NCBI GenBank assembly: GCA_020744225.1
Contig: JAGMWG010000001.1
Span: forward strand, 1-64,000
Direction of reading: 5' to 3'
From: Paraphoma chrysanthemicola
Taxonomy: Eukaryota > Ascomycota > Dothideomycetes > Pleosporales > Phaeosphaeriaceae
Length of the DNA stretch: 64,000 nt
The first letter of the stretch is position 1. The number at the start of each line of letters is the position of its first letter. Shown here one piece after another: positions 40,910 through 52,343 of the stretch. The position numbers were made by a program, and so were the translations under genes. The notes below the pieces were generated by a model, which saw only the letters and a list, made by a program, of their open reading frames with translations, made no database searches and was not told the DNA's origin.

Positions 40910-43438
40910 CTATTTATCACTCGGCGCTCTAACGTCATCCAACCCAACATCCACCCTCTCCTGCACCAGATCTACCTGCTTGATCGGATGCAACAGCATT
41001 GCAGGAAGACACATCCTGCCCTCTCCTGCCAACTCTTCTTGCTCGCCACCATCGTTATCAACCTTGTAACCCAGCCACCTCTTCCACAGATTTGGTGCGA
41101 AACCAGCATGATAGTACCACGTCGTGCCCAGGAAGTTGTGCTGTCGCTCCTCGCTAAACACACTCATTTTCGCACCGCCCGACGCGCCGTTGCGCCCGTT
41201 GTTGAAGATGGCTGCGAGGTATTGCGTAGGCCATTTGCGGTCGACGTAGACTGGATGCGGGGCGTAGACGGCTTTGAGACCGTGATGTAGAGAGACTGTC
41301 GCCGGCCACATTTCGCTGAACATTGTGTGGCGGAAGTGGGATTGTTCGCGGTGCATGGTTTCGAGCAGGCGGCGGCTAAGACGGCCGGAGGTGTTGATTG
41401 CGGCGCGGCGCGGTGGGAGGCCGTTGGTGGTGTTGTAGCCTGTGATGTCCTTGGCTAGGAGCCAGTTCGTTTGGTCCGGGTCGAAGAGCGGGTTGAAGAC
41501 GATAAGATCGGCGGATTCGTTGACACCCCATTCGGCACCGGGCTTGTCTTCGATGATGGAGTGATTGGGCTTGACAGTAGGGTCAATCTCGATGGTGGGA
41601 TAGTCTTGCGGTACCTCAGGGCCCCAAATGGGCTTCTCGGGTTTCTGTACTTTGGTCTCGGGAACGTGCGGGTTTGGTGGAAGATGCGAAGACCAGCGAT
41701 TAGCGTGATTATTGGTGCCGTGCTCGGTCTGTACGCGCACCATGTGCTTGAAGTCTTCCCAAGGGCCGTGGACGGACGGGACGTAGAAGCGGGAGTTGCG
41801 CTCCCAGAGACCCTTGCGAGGCTGTGCGGCTGTCCATTTGGAGACCTGCTCGAAGAGATGGTAGTAGTGGCCAGTGTACCGCACGTCCATCTCCCAGTTC
41901 CAGAAGTATTCGAACTCGGGATGCTTGTGGGCAAAGTATGTGACGGGCATGTATGTGCTTCGGTACGCTCCGTGTACTGGTAACTCGCGGAAGTTGGAGT
42001 CGTGGATGCCACCGTAGATGAGCCCCATCTGGCGTTCGGACCAGAGCGTACCCATGCCCGCAAATTCTGCAGGGAGCGAGCTGTTCAGAACTTGAGCGTA
42101 GACCTGCTCATCACCCCAAATCTGCTTGTTGTCGTCCTTGACGTGGATCAGGAAGTGCACCTGGTACTCTCCGCCGGATGCAACGCTAAGCTCGGAGATG
42201 AGAGCGCGTAGGTACATGATGTCCTCGTCGTCATACTCGTAGTCTGACCATGTTCGCAGCAGAACTGCTGTACGAGATATGAGCTTGTTGTGCTTCGCCT
42301 TGGGCAATTCTTCAATGGTGGTATTCGCGACCTTTGGTTCGACGGGCTTAGGCCTGACACCCGGGTATGCGCCGTCGCGCTTGCTCATAGACATGGCCCG
42401 GAATGAGTCCTCGCTGGGTTTGCTGTGTGTGGAGAATCGTCCCTTGTTCTTCTCCAGGCATCGCTCCATTACTTCAGCCCACCTGACCTCACGAAAGTCA
42501 ACCTCGGGATTGGCCTGCCAGACTTGTTCGATGCCTTCGCGGTCACCTTCCATCGCTGCACCAGTGCCTCCTCTTCTCTTGCTGTAGCCCAAGCCATATG
42601 GACCCAGTCGTCCAAATCGCTCAAAGCAGACATCGTTTCGGAGGCCGAGCACCTCGTGGCTCCCCATGACATTCTCTGGCATGCCATCTGTCACGCCCTT
42701 GTATGCCCTCAAGCCTGGAATCTGAATTGTGTTGTTCGCGTCGAGGTAGCACGTCTCGACTGGGCCGTACTCGTCGATGTACTTGGAGCTGCTGTACTCG
42801 GGGTAAGGGTTGAATTTAGACGAATCGGCAATGTGTGCGCCCTGCGACCTCTCCATGGGTGCTGCCTTCTTCACTTCCTCGACAGGCGTCTCTGGGTCAA
42901 TGTCTTCCTTGGTGGGGTACTCAGGCACATTCTTGTCTCCCCGCGTCAATGTCCGTATGCCGCCGTGATAGCGCTTCAAAAACGGAAAGCTCTCCCATAC
43001 TGCTGGTGGGGGCGGCGCCTTGTGCAGCCCCAGCTCTGCGCTCCGTACCGACTCCCAGCTACTGCTGAACAAGAACCAGAAGAAGAACAGTAGTGTGGTC
43101 ACCACGGCCAGTCCAAAGTATCTTGTGCACGCACGCGGATTTCTACAGCTGTATGCGCTGAACTTTGACCGCGACTGTGCTCTTCGATGTGATGTGGGTC
43201 GGGGTCCGTTGGGCGCAAGCGGTCTCGATTCAATGTTATTCGGGTTTGTGTCGTAGCTGGCGGAGGATTGCCGCGACGAGTAGACCGAGGATGGTTCTGC
43301 TGATTCGTCGCTGTCGTCATCGCTCTCGTACGCCTTTTCGTCCAAGTCGCCGTCTTCGATGTCTCGCTCATATGCTGGTGCGGGTCGGTAGGCTTGGGCT
43401 TTCCGCTTGCCCACCTGGAGTGGGCGGAAGCCGAGCAT
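40910..43438 (-). CDS. DUF3405 type II membrane protein
   Basis: Single exon, 842 residues. A basic, Ser- and Asp-rich cytosolic tail (1-105) precedes one membrane span at about 107-127 (GLAVVTTLLFFFWFLF), then a large lumenal domain. The lumenal part has the DUF3405 signature: RTAVLLRTWSDYEYDDEDI, SELSVASGGEYQVHFLIHV, FAHKHPEFEYFWNWEMDVRYTGHYY and RNSRFYVPSVHGPWEDF. The topology and the EMDVR motif suggest a Golgi glycosyltransferase-like enzyme, but activity is unproven for the family. No introns. Likely complete, starting MLGFRPLQV. Confidence 0.9.
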   Translation of the reverse strand: MLGFRPLQVGKRKAQAYRPAPAYERDIEDGDLDEKAYESDDDSDESAEPSSVYSSRQSSASYDTNPNNIESRPLAPNGPRPTSHRRAQSRSKFSAYSCRNPRACTRYFGLAVVTTLLFFFWFLFSSSWESVRSAELGLHKAPPPPAVWESFPFLKRYHGGIRTLTRGDKNVPEYPTKEDIDPETPVEEVKKAAPMERSQGAHIADSSKFNPYPEYSSSKYIDEYGPVETCYLDANNTIQIPGLRAYKGVTDGMPENVMGSHEVLGLRNDVCFERFGRLGPYGLGYSKRRGGTGAAMEGDREGIEQVWQANPEVDFREVRWAEVMERCLEKNKGRFSTHSKPSEDSFRAMSMSKRDGAYPGVRPKPVEPKVANTTIEELPKAKHNKLISRTAVLLRTWSDYEYDDEDIMYLRALISELSVASGGEYQVHFLIHVKDDNKQIWGDEQVYAQVLNSSLPAEFAGMGTLWSERQMGLIYGGIHDSNFRELPVHGAYRSTYMPVTYFAHKHPEFEYFWNWEMDVRYTGHYYHLFEQVSKWTAAQPRKGLWERNSRFYVPSVHGPWEDFKHMVRVQTEHGTNNHANRWSSHLPPNPHVPETKVQKPEKPIWGPEVPQDYPTIEIDPTVKPNHSIIEDKPGAEWGVNESADLIVFNPLFDPDQTNWLLAKDITGYNTTNGLPPRRAAINTSGRLSRRLLETMHREQSHFRHTMFSEMWPATVSLHHGLKAVYAPHPVYVDRKWPTQYLAAIFNNGRNGASGGAKMSVFSEERQHNFLGTTWYYHAGFAPNLWKRWLGYKVDNDGGEQEELAGEGRMCLPAMLLHPIKQVDLVQERVDVGLDDVRAPSDK

Positions 43439-44004
43439 TCTTCGGATATGCGCGCGTGTCTTGCGTGGTTGCGACCGTGTTCGTGGTGCGGAATGCGTGA
43501 GGAATGCGGTCCTTGATGACGTAGACGATCAAGTCCTTCTATTCTATGGAGCTTAGTTTCGTCCCTGGGCGGCGCAGTATATTCTCTTGCTTTAGCAAAT
43601 GGTGAATGCGACGTCAATGTGCGATCGTGTCGAACGGTGATGGCCGGACGTGGAAGCGGCTAGCGCAAAACATCGTTGGCGCAACAACCACGAGGTTGCG
43701 GCTCCACTTCGCTTAATCGATCACGTGCACGTCACCAGCAGCAAGTGGCAGCTCAAATATCCAATCCTTATCTGATGGAATTTAATTTGCAGTGTGGGCG
43801 CAAATTTGTATTCTCGTATGGACCTCATCTAAGGTTGTCTCTTGAATGGTTAACCCGTTCTAGAGCTAACCCAAACTCTAATGGCCGGGCTCACAGGTGG
43901 ACTATTAGCAGTAAAGGGTATATCGCTCTCGTCTCCCCTCAAGTCGGCAATCATACTCTGTACACGCCCTCGAAACCCTAAAGAGCTTAACAAGCCACCA
44001 TCTA
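43439..44004. other. Intergenic, no gene seen
   Basis: 566 bases between the DUF3405 start and the stop of GTPase 1. Nothing recognised. Confidence 0.5.
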
Positions 44005-45171
44005 TTACATAACAATGCATTTCTCAGACATTGCCTTATGGTAATCCTGCCGAAACTTATTGTGCAAAATCACTTTCTGCTTCTCCAACTCTTGCGCGTG
44101 ATTTTCCTGTACCTGTCTTATCGTCTCAGTGTACTTCTTAGTCGCTTCTTCTACCAGCTGCTCCGCGTTGATTCGAAGTTTCGCGACCTCTTCCTGTTTT
44201 GCCATTATGGTGGCTTGGTGCTCCATCTTTTGCTCCTCGAGAAGCTCACGGCGCTCTTTGTCACGCTTATCCCAGGCTTCCTTGAGTTCTTTCTCCAGCT
44301 CTTTCAGCTTGCGTTCATACCGTTGTATGATCTTCTCCATTTCAGAAGCTAGCTCGGTACCCGCCCCGGTCTGCAGTAGATCGAGTTGTTCGTCGACCAT
44401 TTCGCGTTGGATGTCCAATGTTACTGGCTTCTTGCGATCGATGAGATATTGGATGATTTTCAGTGCCGAGGCTTTTCCATCATCCTGGCGAATGACTACG
44501 CTGCCATGATCGACCATGTGCTTCCAGAGAGCCGGTTGTTTCTTGAGCTCGGCTTCATGGTCATTTCCTACTTTCTCCAATGTCATATCCCAGAATGTAG
44601 TGGCCAGGACTACGCTAGCAAGACTTTCGTCGCCACAGAGTCTCTGAAATATTTTGATGTTTCTGACGCCGCTGCCACCAACGCGTACGTCTGATATACG
44701 ATGCAGGAAGATGATGCCGGCCAATTTGAGGTGTGATTCATGCGCTTTATTGAGCCAAAGTGCGACCTCACGGAGGATTTCCGAGTCTGATCGAGACGAG
44801 TCATCAAAACCAGGAGTATCCACCAGGTAGATATCGGTGCCATCGTCCAGGGTGCATGGAATGACTTCGACCTCTTGTGTGCCTATTTACTGATCAGACT
44901 TATGCAGCACAACCCTCGCTTCGACGTACGCACAAGAGTCGAGTCCATGCCCAATCGCCAAATTTTCTGTCGAGAAGTGATTGACAAATGTAGTTTTACC
45001 ACAGCCTGTTATCCCCATGACGGCGATTATGATATCGTCAGGCCTGCGCGAAAATAAGCGTTTGATCTTGAGACTGTTTGACCTAGCTTACTTGAGTTCA
45101 GATAAGATGGAATAGCCTTCGTGAGGGCTGTCGGCTCTAGCAGGAAGGCCCGACTCGTCTGAAGGCGCCAT
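44005..45171 (-). CDS. AIG1/GIMAP-like P-loop GTPase 1 with CaaX box
   Basis: Three exons: 45171-45092, 45043-44934, 44882-44005 (introns 48 and 51 nt), giving 355 residues. G1 loop GITGCGKT at 37-44, SCTQEV (switch region, created by splicing at intron 2), G3 DTPGFDD, then LAGIIFLHRISD and LATTFWD in the G4 position instead of NKxD. A long charged coiled coil (about 200-345) follows. The protein ends CIVM, a CaaX prenylation box, so it probably sits on a membrane. The family is widespread in fungi but uncharacterised. It lies beside two paralogs. Confidence 0.88.
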
Positions 45172-45932
45172 TACGATTTATCTCAGGTCTTGCACAGTAC
45201 GTTTACTCTTTCTAATTTAGTTGATTCTTTCTTTCGCCGCAAAGCATGGGTTGTTTTAAGAGTAAGCATTCGCGGCGAGGCTCGTGGCAATCGAGCGGGC
45301 CTTATTGAGCCCTCGGGCGCCCATGCGTGGTAGTTCAGCCTCCACGAGGCATGCAGTGCCCACGTCCTCCAATTCCAAGGCGCAGCTGTTCGCTTCACGC
45401 TGTCGTGCAATAGCAGACAGTGTGGCGTGGGCTCGCATACTGCTGCATAACCTGTGACGAATCGGACCACGCTCTACCCTACCATTGCACTGCTTATCAT
45501 GCACCTGTGCAACTCGTGTATTCTGTTGACCGGTCGTGAGACGGCACTTGGCTCGCCCGTAACTTGTAAATTGCTGTGAGCCATTCCAGAAAGGGCGTGG
45601 GCCGCTCGCGGTGGTACATGGATTTGCGCAGACCGTCCGAAGCGGCCCATGTGCAACAAGTTAGACTTCGGCGCACTCAACACGGTCTTCATTCGCCAGA
45701 GGCCTTCAGTACGGCTCGCGAGATTTGCGATGACGCTGATTAGAAGTGCACCATGTGTTTATTTGAATATATTGCTGCATACGAATTCTCTGTGCGACTA
45801 AAGGATATAGTGCCTGAAGTTCGTGCGATGCCTTCGAATAAGATCGACACATGAGTCCGCTCTTTTTGAGAGCTTAATCTAACTACAGAAGCATGAGCTG
45901 GGAAGCTATGCATATGCCTCGCCGACGTGGCC
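45172..45932. other. Intergenic, no gene seen
   Basis: 760 bases between GTPase 1 and the 3' end of GTPase 2. Short frames only. Confidence 0.5.
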
Positions 45933-47761
45933 TCAATGACGCTCAACGTTTTCGTTGTAGTATCCATGCGCCCGTGGTTCGTAGTGATTATAGCCTTCGT
46001 TGTGATTCGGAATAGCGTGTGGAACTTGAGGGAATGGTGGGTACTGTTGCACGCTCCGTTTGAGACCAGAATCGTCAAATCTAACCTCCTTTGGATGCAC
46101 TGGCATGTTCACAGGAAAGCTTTGGACCGGTGATTCAGTCCGTTGGAATTCCTCTTCATCACTTTCGTCGCTTTCGCTTGAATCCGCATCATGTGTTTCT
46201 AGCGACCCCTCAATCGCGGATTCATGCTGGCGATTGTGATTTGAGCCAGATTTTTTCCCCGTTTTGTTCTTGTTGCGCCCCTTTGATTTGAATTTTTTGT
46301 TAGATTTCGACGAGTGATGTTTTTGTGGTTTCGTTTCCTGCGGAATCGAGTCTGCTCGTCGAACTGACTGGGTCGCGTCTTTGCCTGTCGCAGTGCCCAA
46401 AGCCCGTGATACAAGCTGCGTAAAAGAAAGCTGCTGTAGCCGTCGAATGCGCTCCTTCGTTTGTCTTCCTCTTCTTACCTGCTCATCCTTTTCTCTTCTG
46501 AGAGCGTCCATCTTCTTGCTCTGCTCGTGCATTCTCTCGCTTTTCTCTTGGTTCTCGCGCCGCTCTTCCTTGTAGTCCTGTTGAAGCCGCCAAAGTTCCT
46601 CTTCCAGTTTTTGTATGCGTGTAGATGTGTCCTCTTCGAGGTTTGAAAAATTAAGCTCGTCTGTATGTACTCTCACAATCCACTCTCTTCGTTCGTGTCT
46701 CATATCTTCGCGGGTGATAAAGAGGCTGCCTTGGTCCAGCTCACTACGCTCGATGCGTGAGGCGTAATCGTTCTTCTGCTCCGAAATGGAACGCATCATC
46801 TCTAAGTCCCCCATGGCGTCCTTTTCAAATTCTTCAAGGTCTTTCCTTTCCCTCATGTATCTCTTGCGTGTATTAGCGAGCTCTCCTTCGAGAAATCTTC
46901 CTGCCGTTGTCTCTGCTAGTGTCATGCGGTCACTGATCTTCATCTCTCTTTGCAGCTTCAACGGTACTTTGCGTTGGCGATATGCAAGACTTTCCACAAT
47001 TTTCAGCGCGCTCTCACGACTTTCTTCGTACTTCACAAACTTTGCGCCACCTGAAGAAAGATTGCCGAAGAATTCTGGTCTTTGGCAAAGTTGATCTTGG
47101 CGCAACAGTGCCGAGTCTACTGCTTCCTTAGATCGAAGCATGCTCCACATGGTCGTCATCACCGTGACGTCTTTGTAACAGTCCTCACCACACATCTTCT
47201 CAAATAAACGAAGGCTTTTGATAGCGGCACCAGACATGCGCATATCAGTAATTCTGTGAACATAGATGATGCCACCAATGGTTAAAGGCTGTCCGTCGCA
47301 GAATGTGCATACGAAAGAGGCGATACCGCGGAATACCTTCGCATCGTCGGTATTGGTGTCATCAAAACCGGGCGTATCGATGAGGCAGATCTTCTGGCCA
47401 AGTTGGCCTTCGACGACATATCCCATGGCATCGGTTGTACCTGGGAGGATTTAGAACAGCTCACCAACAAAACTTTGTCTTACATGAATGTAATGCATGG
47501 CCAACTTCTACTTCCTGCTCTGTGAACTGAGAAATAAATGTGCTCTTCCCTGCGCCCGTCAGGCCCATGACGAGTATCGCGATCGGTCTGCAGAATTTAG
47601 TTGTGTGTCCGAAGTTCAGCATTTACCTAGGCGTACGGTGGTGATTGCGACACCGGAATGTCGTTATTGTGCGGCCTCATCCTCGAAGGCTCTTGATCGA
47701 TCGATGGCTTCGAAACCGTGGCATCCGTACTGTCTTTCCTAGGTAGCGGCTTCCGAATCAT
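45933..47761 (-). CDS. AIG1/GIMAP-like P-loop GTPase 2, long coiled-coil form
   Basis: Three exons: 47761-47637, 47587-47484, 47440-45933 (introns 49 and 43 nt), giving 578 residues. G1 GLTGAGKS at 50-57, SCTTDA across intron 2, G3 DTPGFDD, IGGIIYVHRITD, TTMWSM in the G4 position. Residues ~230-400 are coiled coil rich in Arg/Glu, then a Lys-rich low-complexity part (KSNKKFKSKGRNKNKTGKK), an acidic patch and a Tyr/His/Pro-rich tail ending NENVERH. There is no CaaX box, unlike the two neighbours, and the basic tail may bind acidic partners. The first exon donor was set at GTACGC because the later GTAAAT would include a stop. Confidence 0.8.
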
Positions 47762-48264
47762 CTTGATCAAGTAGCAAATTCGCAAGTGTTGGTTTTCCGT
47801 GTTCCTGGCGTCAATGCCGGAGCTGGGAGATGAATCGTCAACTCCCTTGCGCAACAGGACGGGCCAGAGCGCAGAGCCAAGAGCCAGCGTTGAAAACGCA
47901 AGTCTCGCATCCGCCGTGGCAAGTCCTCCATGGGCGGGGCAAGAGGCGCAGACCTAGGTTGTACAACATGCAGCATGCGCTTCGCCTTGTTGGGGCTGCG
48001 CACTGGTGGCTTACCGGTGAGAAAGGAGAACGACGTGGGGGAAGCTGATAGGCAGGTGGGGTCATGAAGCCTGGCGTGCATCCATGGTAGGAAGCAGCGC
48101 AGCGCGAGCAAATGCATACATCAGCCTTCTCGTCGTGTAATGATCCATACTTCAACCTGCTGGAAACAGCGACCATCTTGTTCTAGTCGTAATTCGGCGC
48201 ATCGACTTACTTTTGCGCCATCAACTACTTCCCAATACCCGCATGTCCAGCATTGCGCGCAGTA
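47762..48264. other. Divergent promoter region of GTPases 2 and 3
   Basis: 503 bases. A cysteine-rich minus-strand frame (48176-47838) starts with ATG but has no known pattern. I treat the stretch as intergenic. Confidence 0.45.
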
Positions 48265-49638
48265 ATGACAATGTCAGGATTGATTGAGTACGTGAGACGG
48301 GTGTCAAGATCAAGGGTCGCTAATCATAAGTAATGATAATAGTCGAGACGACGTGATTATTGCTGTCATGGGCACAACGGGTGCAGGAAAATCTACATTC
48401 ATTTCAGGCTCTACGAAAGACGAAACGATTCGGCAGGGGCACGGTTTAATATCATGTGAGACTTCAAGTACTTCAGGGACTTGCGGGCATTGACGGCACC
48501 AGGTACCAGCCGCGTCTCCATCCACACTACGAAGATCAAAGACCGGACAGTGCACCTTCTGGATACACCTGGGTTCGACGACAGTAATCGCACAGATTTG
48601 GAAACTTTGCAAGAGCTCGCCTACTGGCTGGCTGCAGCATATGAGCACGACATAAAGCTCAGCGGCATAATATACCTCCATAGGATATCCGACACGCGCC
48701 TTCAGGGCTCTGCGCTGCGATCCTTGACGGCTTTCAAAGCGATGTGCGGAGAGGCGGCCTTGGGGGGAGTCGTTCTGGCAACGACAATGTGGGACACGAT
48801 ACCTCCAAATGACATGACGAAGGCCCTGAATCGGCAGGCCGAGCTACGCAATAGAATCTGCCAGGACATTCAAACTTCTGGAGGCAAAGTTGTGGCGCTC
48901 TCGGCTGCCAACATTGATAGAATGAAGATTCTGCAGCACATAGTCGAACGCAATCAGCGTCTGACTCTACGATTCCAGGAGGAGCTCGTTGTAGAAAATA
49001 AGTTAATCTATGAAACGGGCGCGGCAAAGGTCCTGCTCGGAGCCTCAGGTAATCCAATGAACTGTCTACAGTCTGCCACGCATGCGTCTCATGAAGTCAT
49101 GGCGAAGCTCGTCGTCGCTGGCCAGATACAAGATGCGGAAGATGCCGAGAAAGCTGTCGTGGAAATGGCCAACGGTATCCGGCTATTCGAAGACGACGTC
49201 AAGGCAGCAGAAGTGAGACTGACAGATATTCGGAAGAGCTGGGAAGATACCATTGCTGAAGAAAATAGAGCACTCGAAGGAGCATTTCAAACTAACAAAG
49301 AAAGGCTGGAAGAGCTTGGGTTGTATCCAGTGCGGAACCAGTCGCTCACACCATCTCCATCACCAGGTGAACAAAGCATATGCTCCCCCGCAGAGCACAA
49401 CGTACGACCTGCCTCAAACACAGATATCACTACCGCTAGCTCCTCAATCAACAGTTGCTCGACAGGACCGGACTCAGCGGACTTGATGCGTGAGCGTCAG
49501 GCAATCATGCTCACAATGGACACAAGACTGCATCGACGACGCACGCCGTTTAACCATATTTCACCCCGAGTGGGTATTATTGGCACAGGCCTAGCGATTG
49601 GCCAGCTAGTCGCCACACTCGCTTGTACAGTTATGTGA
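48265..49638 (+). CDS. AIG1/GIMAP-like P-loop GTPase 3 with hydrophobic tail and CaaX box
   Basis: Three exons: 48265-48287, 48343-48455, 48503-49638 (introns 55 and 47 nt), giving 423 residues. The tiny first exon encodes MTMSGLID; the next ATG at 48271 is an alternative start. G1 GTTGAGKS at 18-25, SCTSRV across intron 2, G3 DTPGFDD, LSGIIYLHRISD, ATTMWD. A shorter helical region follows, then a Ser/Pro-rich linker. The C-terminus has a hydrophobic stretch (VGIIGTGLAIGQLVATLA) directly before CTVM, a CaaX box. Two membrane anchors on one GTPase are notable. Confidence 0.85.
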
Positions 49639-49803
49639 TGGGAAGATTGAGATAGCCTTTCAATGATGTTTCGCTGTAGCGACGGATTTTTATTCTTATG
49701 ATTATGATAGTTTAGCACATATATTGAGGTAAGTGACATGTCCCAGGGTTTCCACCATTGCACTATAGTCTTTGCAGACCATACAACATAGCCGAGTACT
49801 AAC
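49639..49803. other. Convergent spacer
   Basis: 165 bases between GTPase 3 and the secreted protein. Nothing recognised. Confidence 0.4.
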
Positions 49804-50706
49804 CTATGTATAGGTATAGACTGGGGATGCTGGCAGTGTTCCGAACTGGCCCGATCCAAACGGGCTATCCGGCGTGACCGCGCCACCATTAACATCTGCC
49901 ACACCAAACCACGCGAGCTCAGCGCCCTTCACAACTGTAATGACAGCAAACGCAGGGGCCGGGTCGGTAACATAACCCCAGGAAATGGTTAGACTGGATC
50001 CACTGTTGCACTTTTGATTGGACCAGCTCTCAGTCGCGGCACTGGATCCAGGCTTGCGATTGACCGTACAGAGCTCAGTATTTCCATCGGCAGTAACGGC
50101 AAAGTTGTAATCGCAGGCGGTGTTGCCTTCACCGCAATAGCGAGTCAAGTTCGAAATCGTCCAGGATTTGGCGGGCGAGATGAGGACAGGGTTAGAGCCA
50201 GGAGCGATTGGTGCGTTCGGGGGCGAAGTAATGGTAGGCAAAGGCGCCTTAGTCGTGGTCGAGGTCGGAATGCTGGAAACTGAGGTATGCGGGGTAGTAG
50301 AACTAACTGTCGTGGTGTCGACATATGACGACGAGGTGATGGACGAGGTGATGGACGAGGTGATGGACGAGGTGATGGACGAGGTGATGGACGAGGTGAT
50401 GGACGAGGCGACGGATGAACTGAGGGACGATGTGACTGATGATGAGGCGGACGAGGTGGCAGACGAGAACACAGACGAAGCTGGATTCGAGAGGCTGGCA
50501 GTGGCCGAGGCGCAGTATTCGCGGTTGAGAAAATTATCTTGGCCAACGCAGGCATTCAATGAACACCCGCATACGACTAGACGTGTGCCATCCGCAATGC
50601 AAGCTATGTATGCGTCCTGGCAAGCGGTCTGACGCGCTTGGAGTGTAGGTGCCGCTAATGCGGTTGCTACCAATGCGATGGTGATGGTAGCAATTTTGGC
50701 GAACAT
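49804..50706 (-). CDS. Secreted serine-rich protein with tandem repeat
   Basis: Single exon, 300 residues. Signal peptide at 1-18 (MFAKIATITIALVATALA). A cysteine-rich N-domain (about 29-66, six Cys: ACQDAYIACIADG, VVCGCSLNACVG) resembles fungal small cysteine-rich cell-surface modules. Then comes a Ser/Thr-rich stalk with six SITS units, and a C-terminal domain of ~120 residues with four Cys (YCGEGNTACDYNF, ELCTVN, QKCNSG). The stalk should be heavily O-glycosylated. Probable cell-wall or apoplastic protein; a role in host contact is inference. No GPI signal at the end (SPVYTYT). Confidence 0.85.
   Translation of the reverse strand: MFAKIATITIALVATALAAPTLQARQTACQDAYIACIADGTRLVVCGCSLNACVGQDNFLNREYCASATASLSNPASSVFSSATSSASSSVTSSLSSSVASSITSSITSSITSSITSSITSSITSSSYVDTTTVSSTTPHTSVSSIPTSTTTKAPLPTITSPPNAPIAPGSNPVLISPAKSWTISNLTRYCGEGNTACDYNFAVTADGNTELCTVNRKPGSSAATESWSNQKCNSGSSLTISWGYVTDPAPAFAVITVVKGAELAWFGVADVNGGAVTPDSPFGSGQFGTLPASPVYTYT
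50338..50409. repeat. Six 12-bp coding repeats
   Basis: GATGGACGAGGT repeated six times on the plus strand, the last ending in C. On the minus strand it codes for the Ser-Ile-Thr-Ser units of the secreted protein. Twelve being a multiple of three, unit number can change without a frameshift. Confidence 0.9.
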
Positions 50707-52343
50707 GGCTATAATATAGCTGAATAAGATGCTGATTATCTTTCAGGAATGATTTGATACCTCAGATTGACAGTTCTGTGATGTGCCTTGAGACATGATT
50801 TCAGTCGTATAGCCGTGCCTCCTTAAATACGCCTGGAAGTGGTCCACAGCAACATATGATACTGACATTCACTGGGCGGTAATTTAACACTATTGGAGGC
50901 TAGGAGACGCGATTTACACGTCGGCCTTGCTTGACCGTGCTTACACGATGCAGGCCAAGCAGGAAGCTCTACGCGATATAGTAATTATGAAGCCATTCTC
51001 AGGGGCCATGGAACGCTAACTCCCGCAATGCGGGGTGGAATTGGTGCTCCGACTTTAATCTGACGTCGCGCTGAGAGGAATCATGACGACTATGTGGAAC
51101 GGACGAAGGGGCGCTGGTCAGGGACGATTTTTTCAGTGCTTTTACCCAACGTTTCGGCGCGCGATGCATCCAAGCGCGCCCTTGATTTGATGATCTCGCA
51201 TATTAAGTCTGTGTAAACCCCCTTGAGCGCCGCGTATGGACCATGATAAGTGTGTTCGCGTTTCAACGTGTCAATTCTCCCTTGCAAGGGAACGTGTTGG
51301 GCCGCCTTGCTGTGCGAAAGCGCACCCGTTGTGATTGTGTTTTATCCAAATACTAGTTTGCGCAAGCAAAGTAATTCATACGCGCTATCTCATGCGCTTC
51401 GTTCCATTTGCGTTTGCCTCAAAATTAACCACTACCATGGGCATGGTCATGTCCAAGGCTATGGCCAGCAGCATTCCCTGGATGCTATGAGCGAGATTGC
51501 TATGGATTATCCTGGATCTCTCATGCCTGTGTCTTTCTGGTATCTACCTTGCGATACTCGATTGGTGCCGCGGTCTTGTCCTTCTTTGCTGAGTGGTGGT
51601 GGTGGACGTGTAGCACAATCGGTTGCGTGGTAATGTGAGGATGCTAAGCTAAGTGGGAAAGAAGCTTAGACAGCACGCATGTATGCTTTCCGCGCCGAAT
51701 ACAGCTTCGCACTCGAGTTGAAGAGGATCGCTACCGGCAGTTGGACCTACAGGGCGAGGATGTCAACAGCTTTGAGATAGTTGCACAAAGAGACCGCGCA
51801 GGTGATATCGGACAGGGGTGCTAGGCCGATCCAATTCGACTTCCGAATTGCCGCCGTCGGGCAACGCAGAATTACTTCGAGCAAGCGGTTGTCACAAAGC
51901 TTGTGTTGATATGCCGTTGGCCATTTACCAAGAGGAGATCGAATTGGGCGACTATCACCGTATCTATGCAGCTGTTGCAGGCTGACTCTTGTCCAGAACA
52001 CGGGGGTCTCCACCTGCGCAAACCGGCAGCACGTCGAGCTCATGCGTTATTTCAAGATTTATCGCATCCGGATGCCACTGGATAATTGAGGGTCCTCAGC
52101 TCCGAACGCAGGAGCACCCACTCGAAGTCCTGCGTGGGGTTTTCGTAAGGCACACATCATGTCCAGGATCAGCGAAGGCGCAGTCAAGCGCCAGGCTGAA
52201 ACCGCTGCACTGCCCCTCCGAGCGCGTGAGCCACGTGAATTCCCCGATAACCAGCCAAATTCTAATCACTTCAAATACCATATACTCTTTTGTCAGGGCG
52301 ATACTTGCGCAGTAACATAGGGTGGCTTTAATAGTCCATCGTG
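50707..52343. other. Intergenic, no gene seen
   Basis: 1.6 kb. Frames at 51250-51633 and 51747-52043 have no domain or codon pattern I trust. It presumably holds promoters of the secreted protein and the HET gene. Confidence 0.5.

Noticed and set aside
47838..48176. Cysteine-rich minus-strand frame upstream of GTPase 2
   Set aside because: It has an ATG, but irregular cysteine spacing, no signal peptide and no known pattern.
50168..50632. Plus-strand open frame of Asp/Glu/Val-Met repeats
   Set aside because: It is the antisense shadow of the serine-rich secreted protein, whose signal peptide and cysteine modules are on the minus strand.
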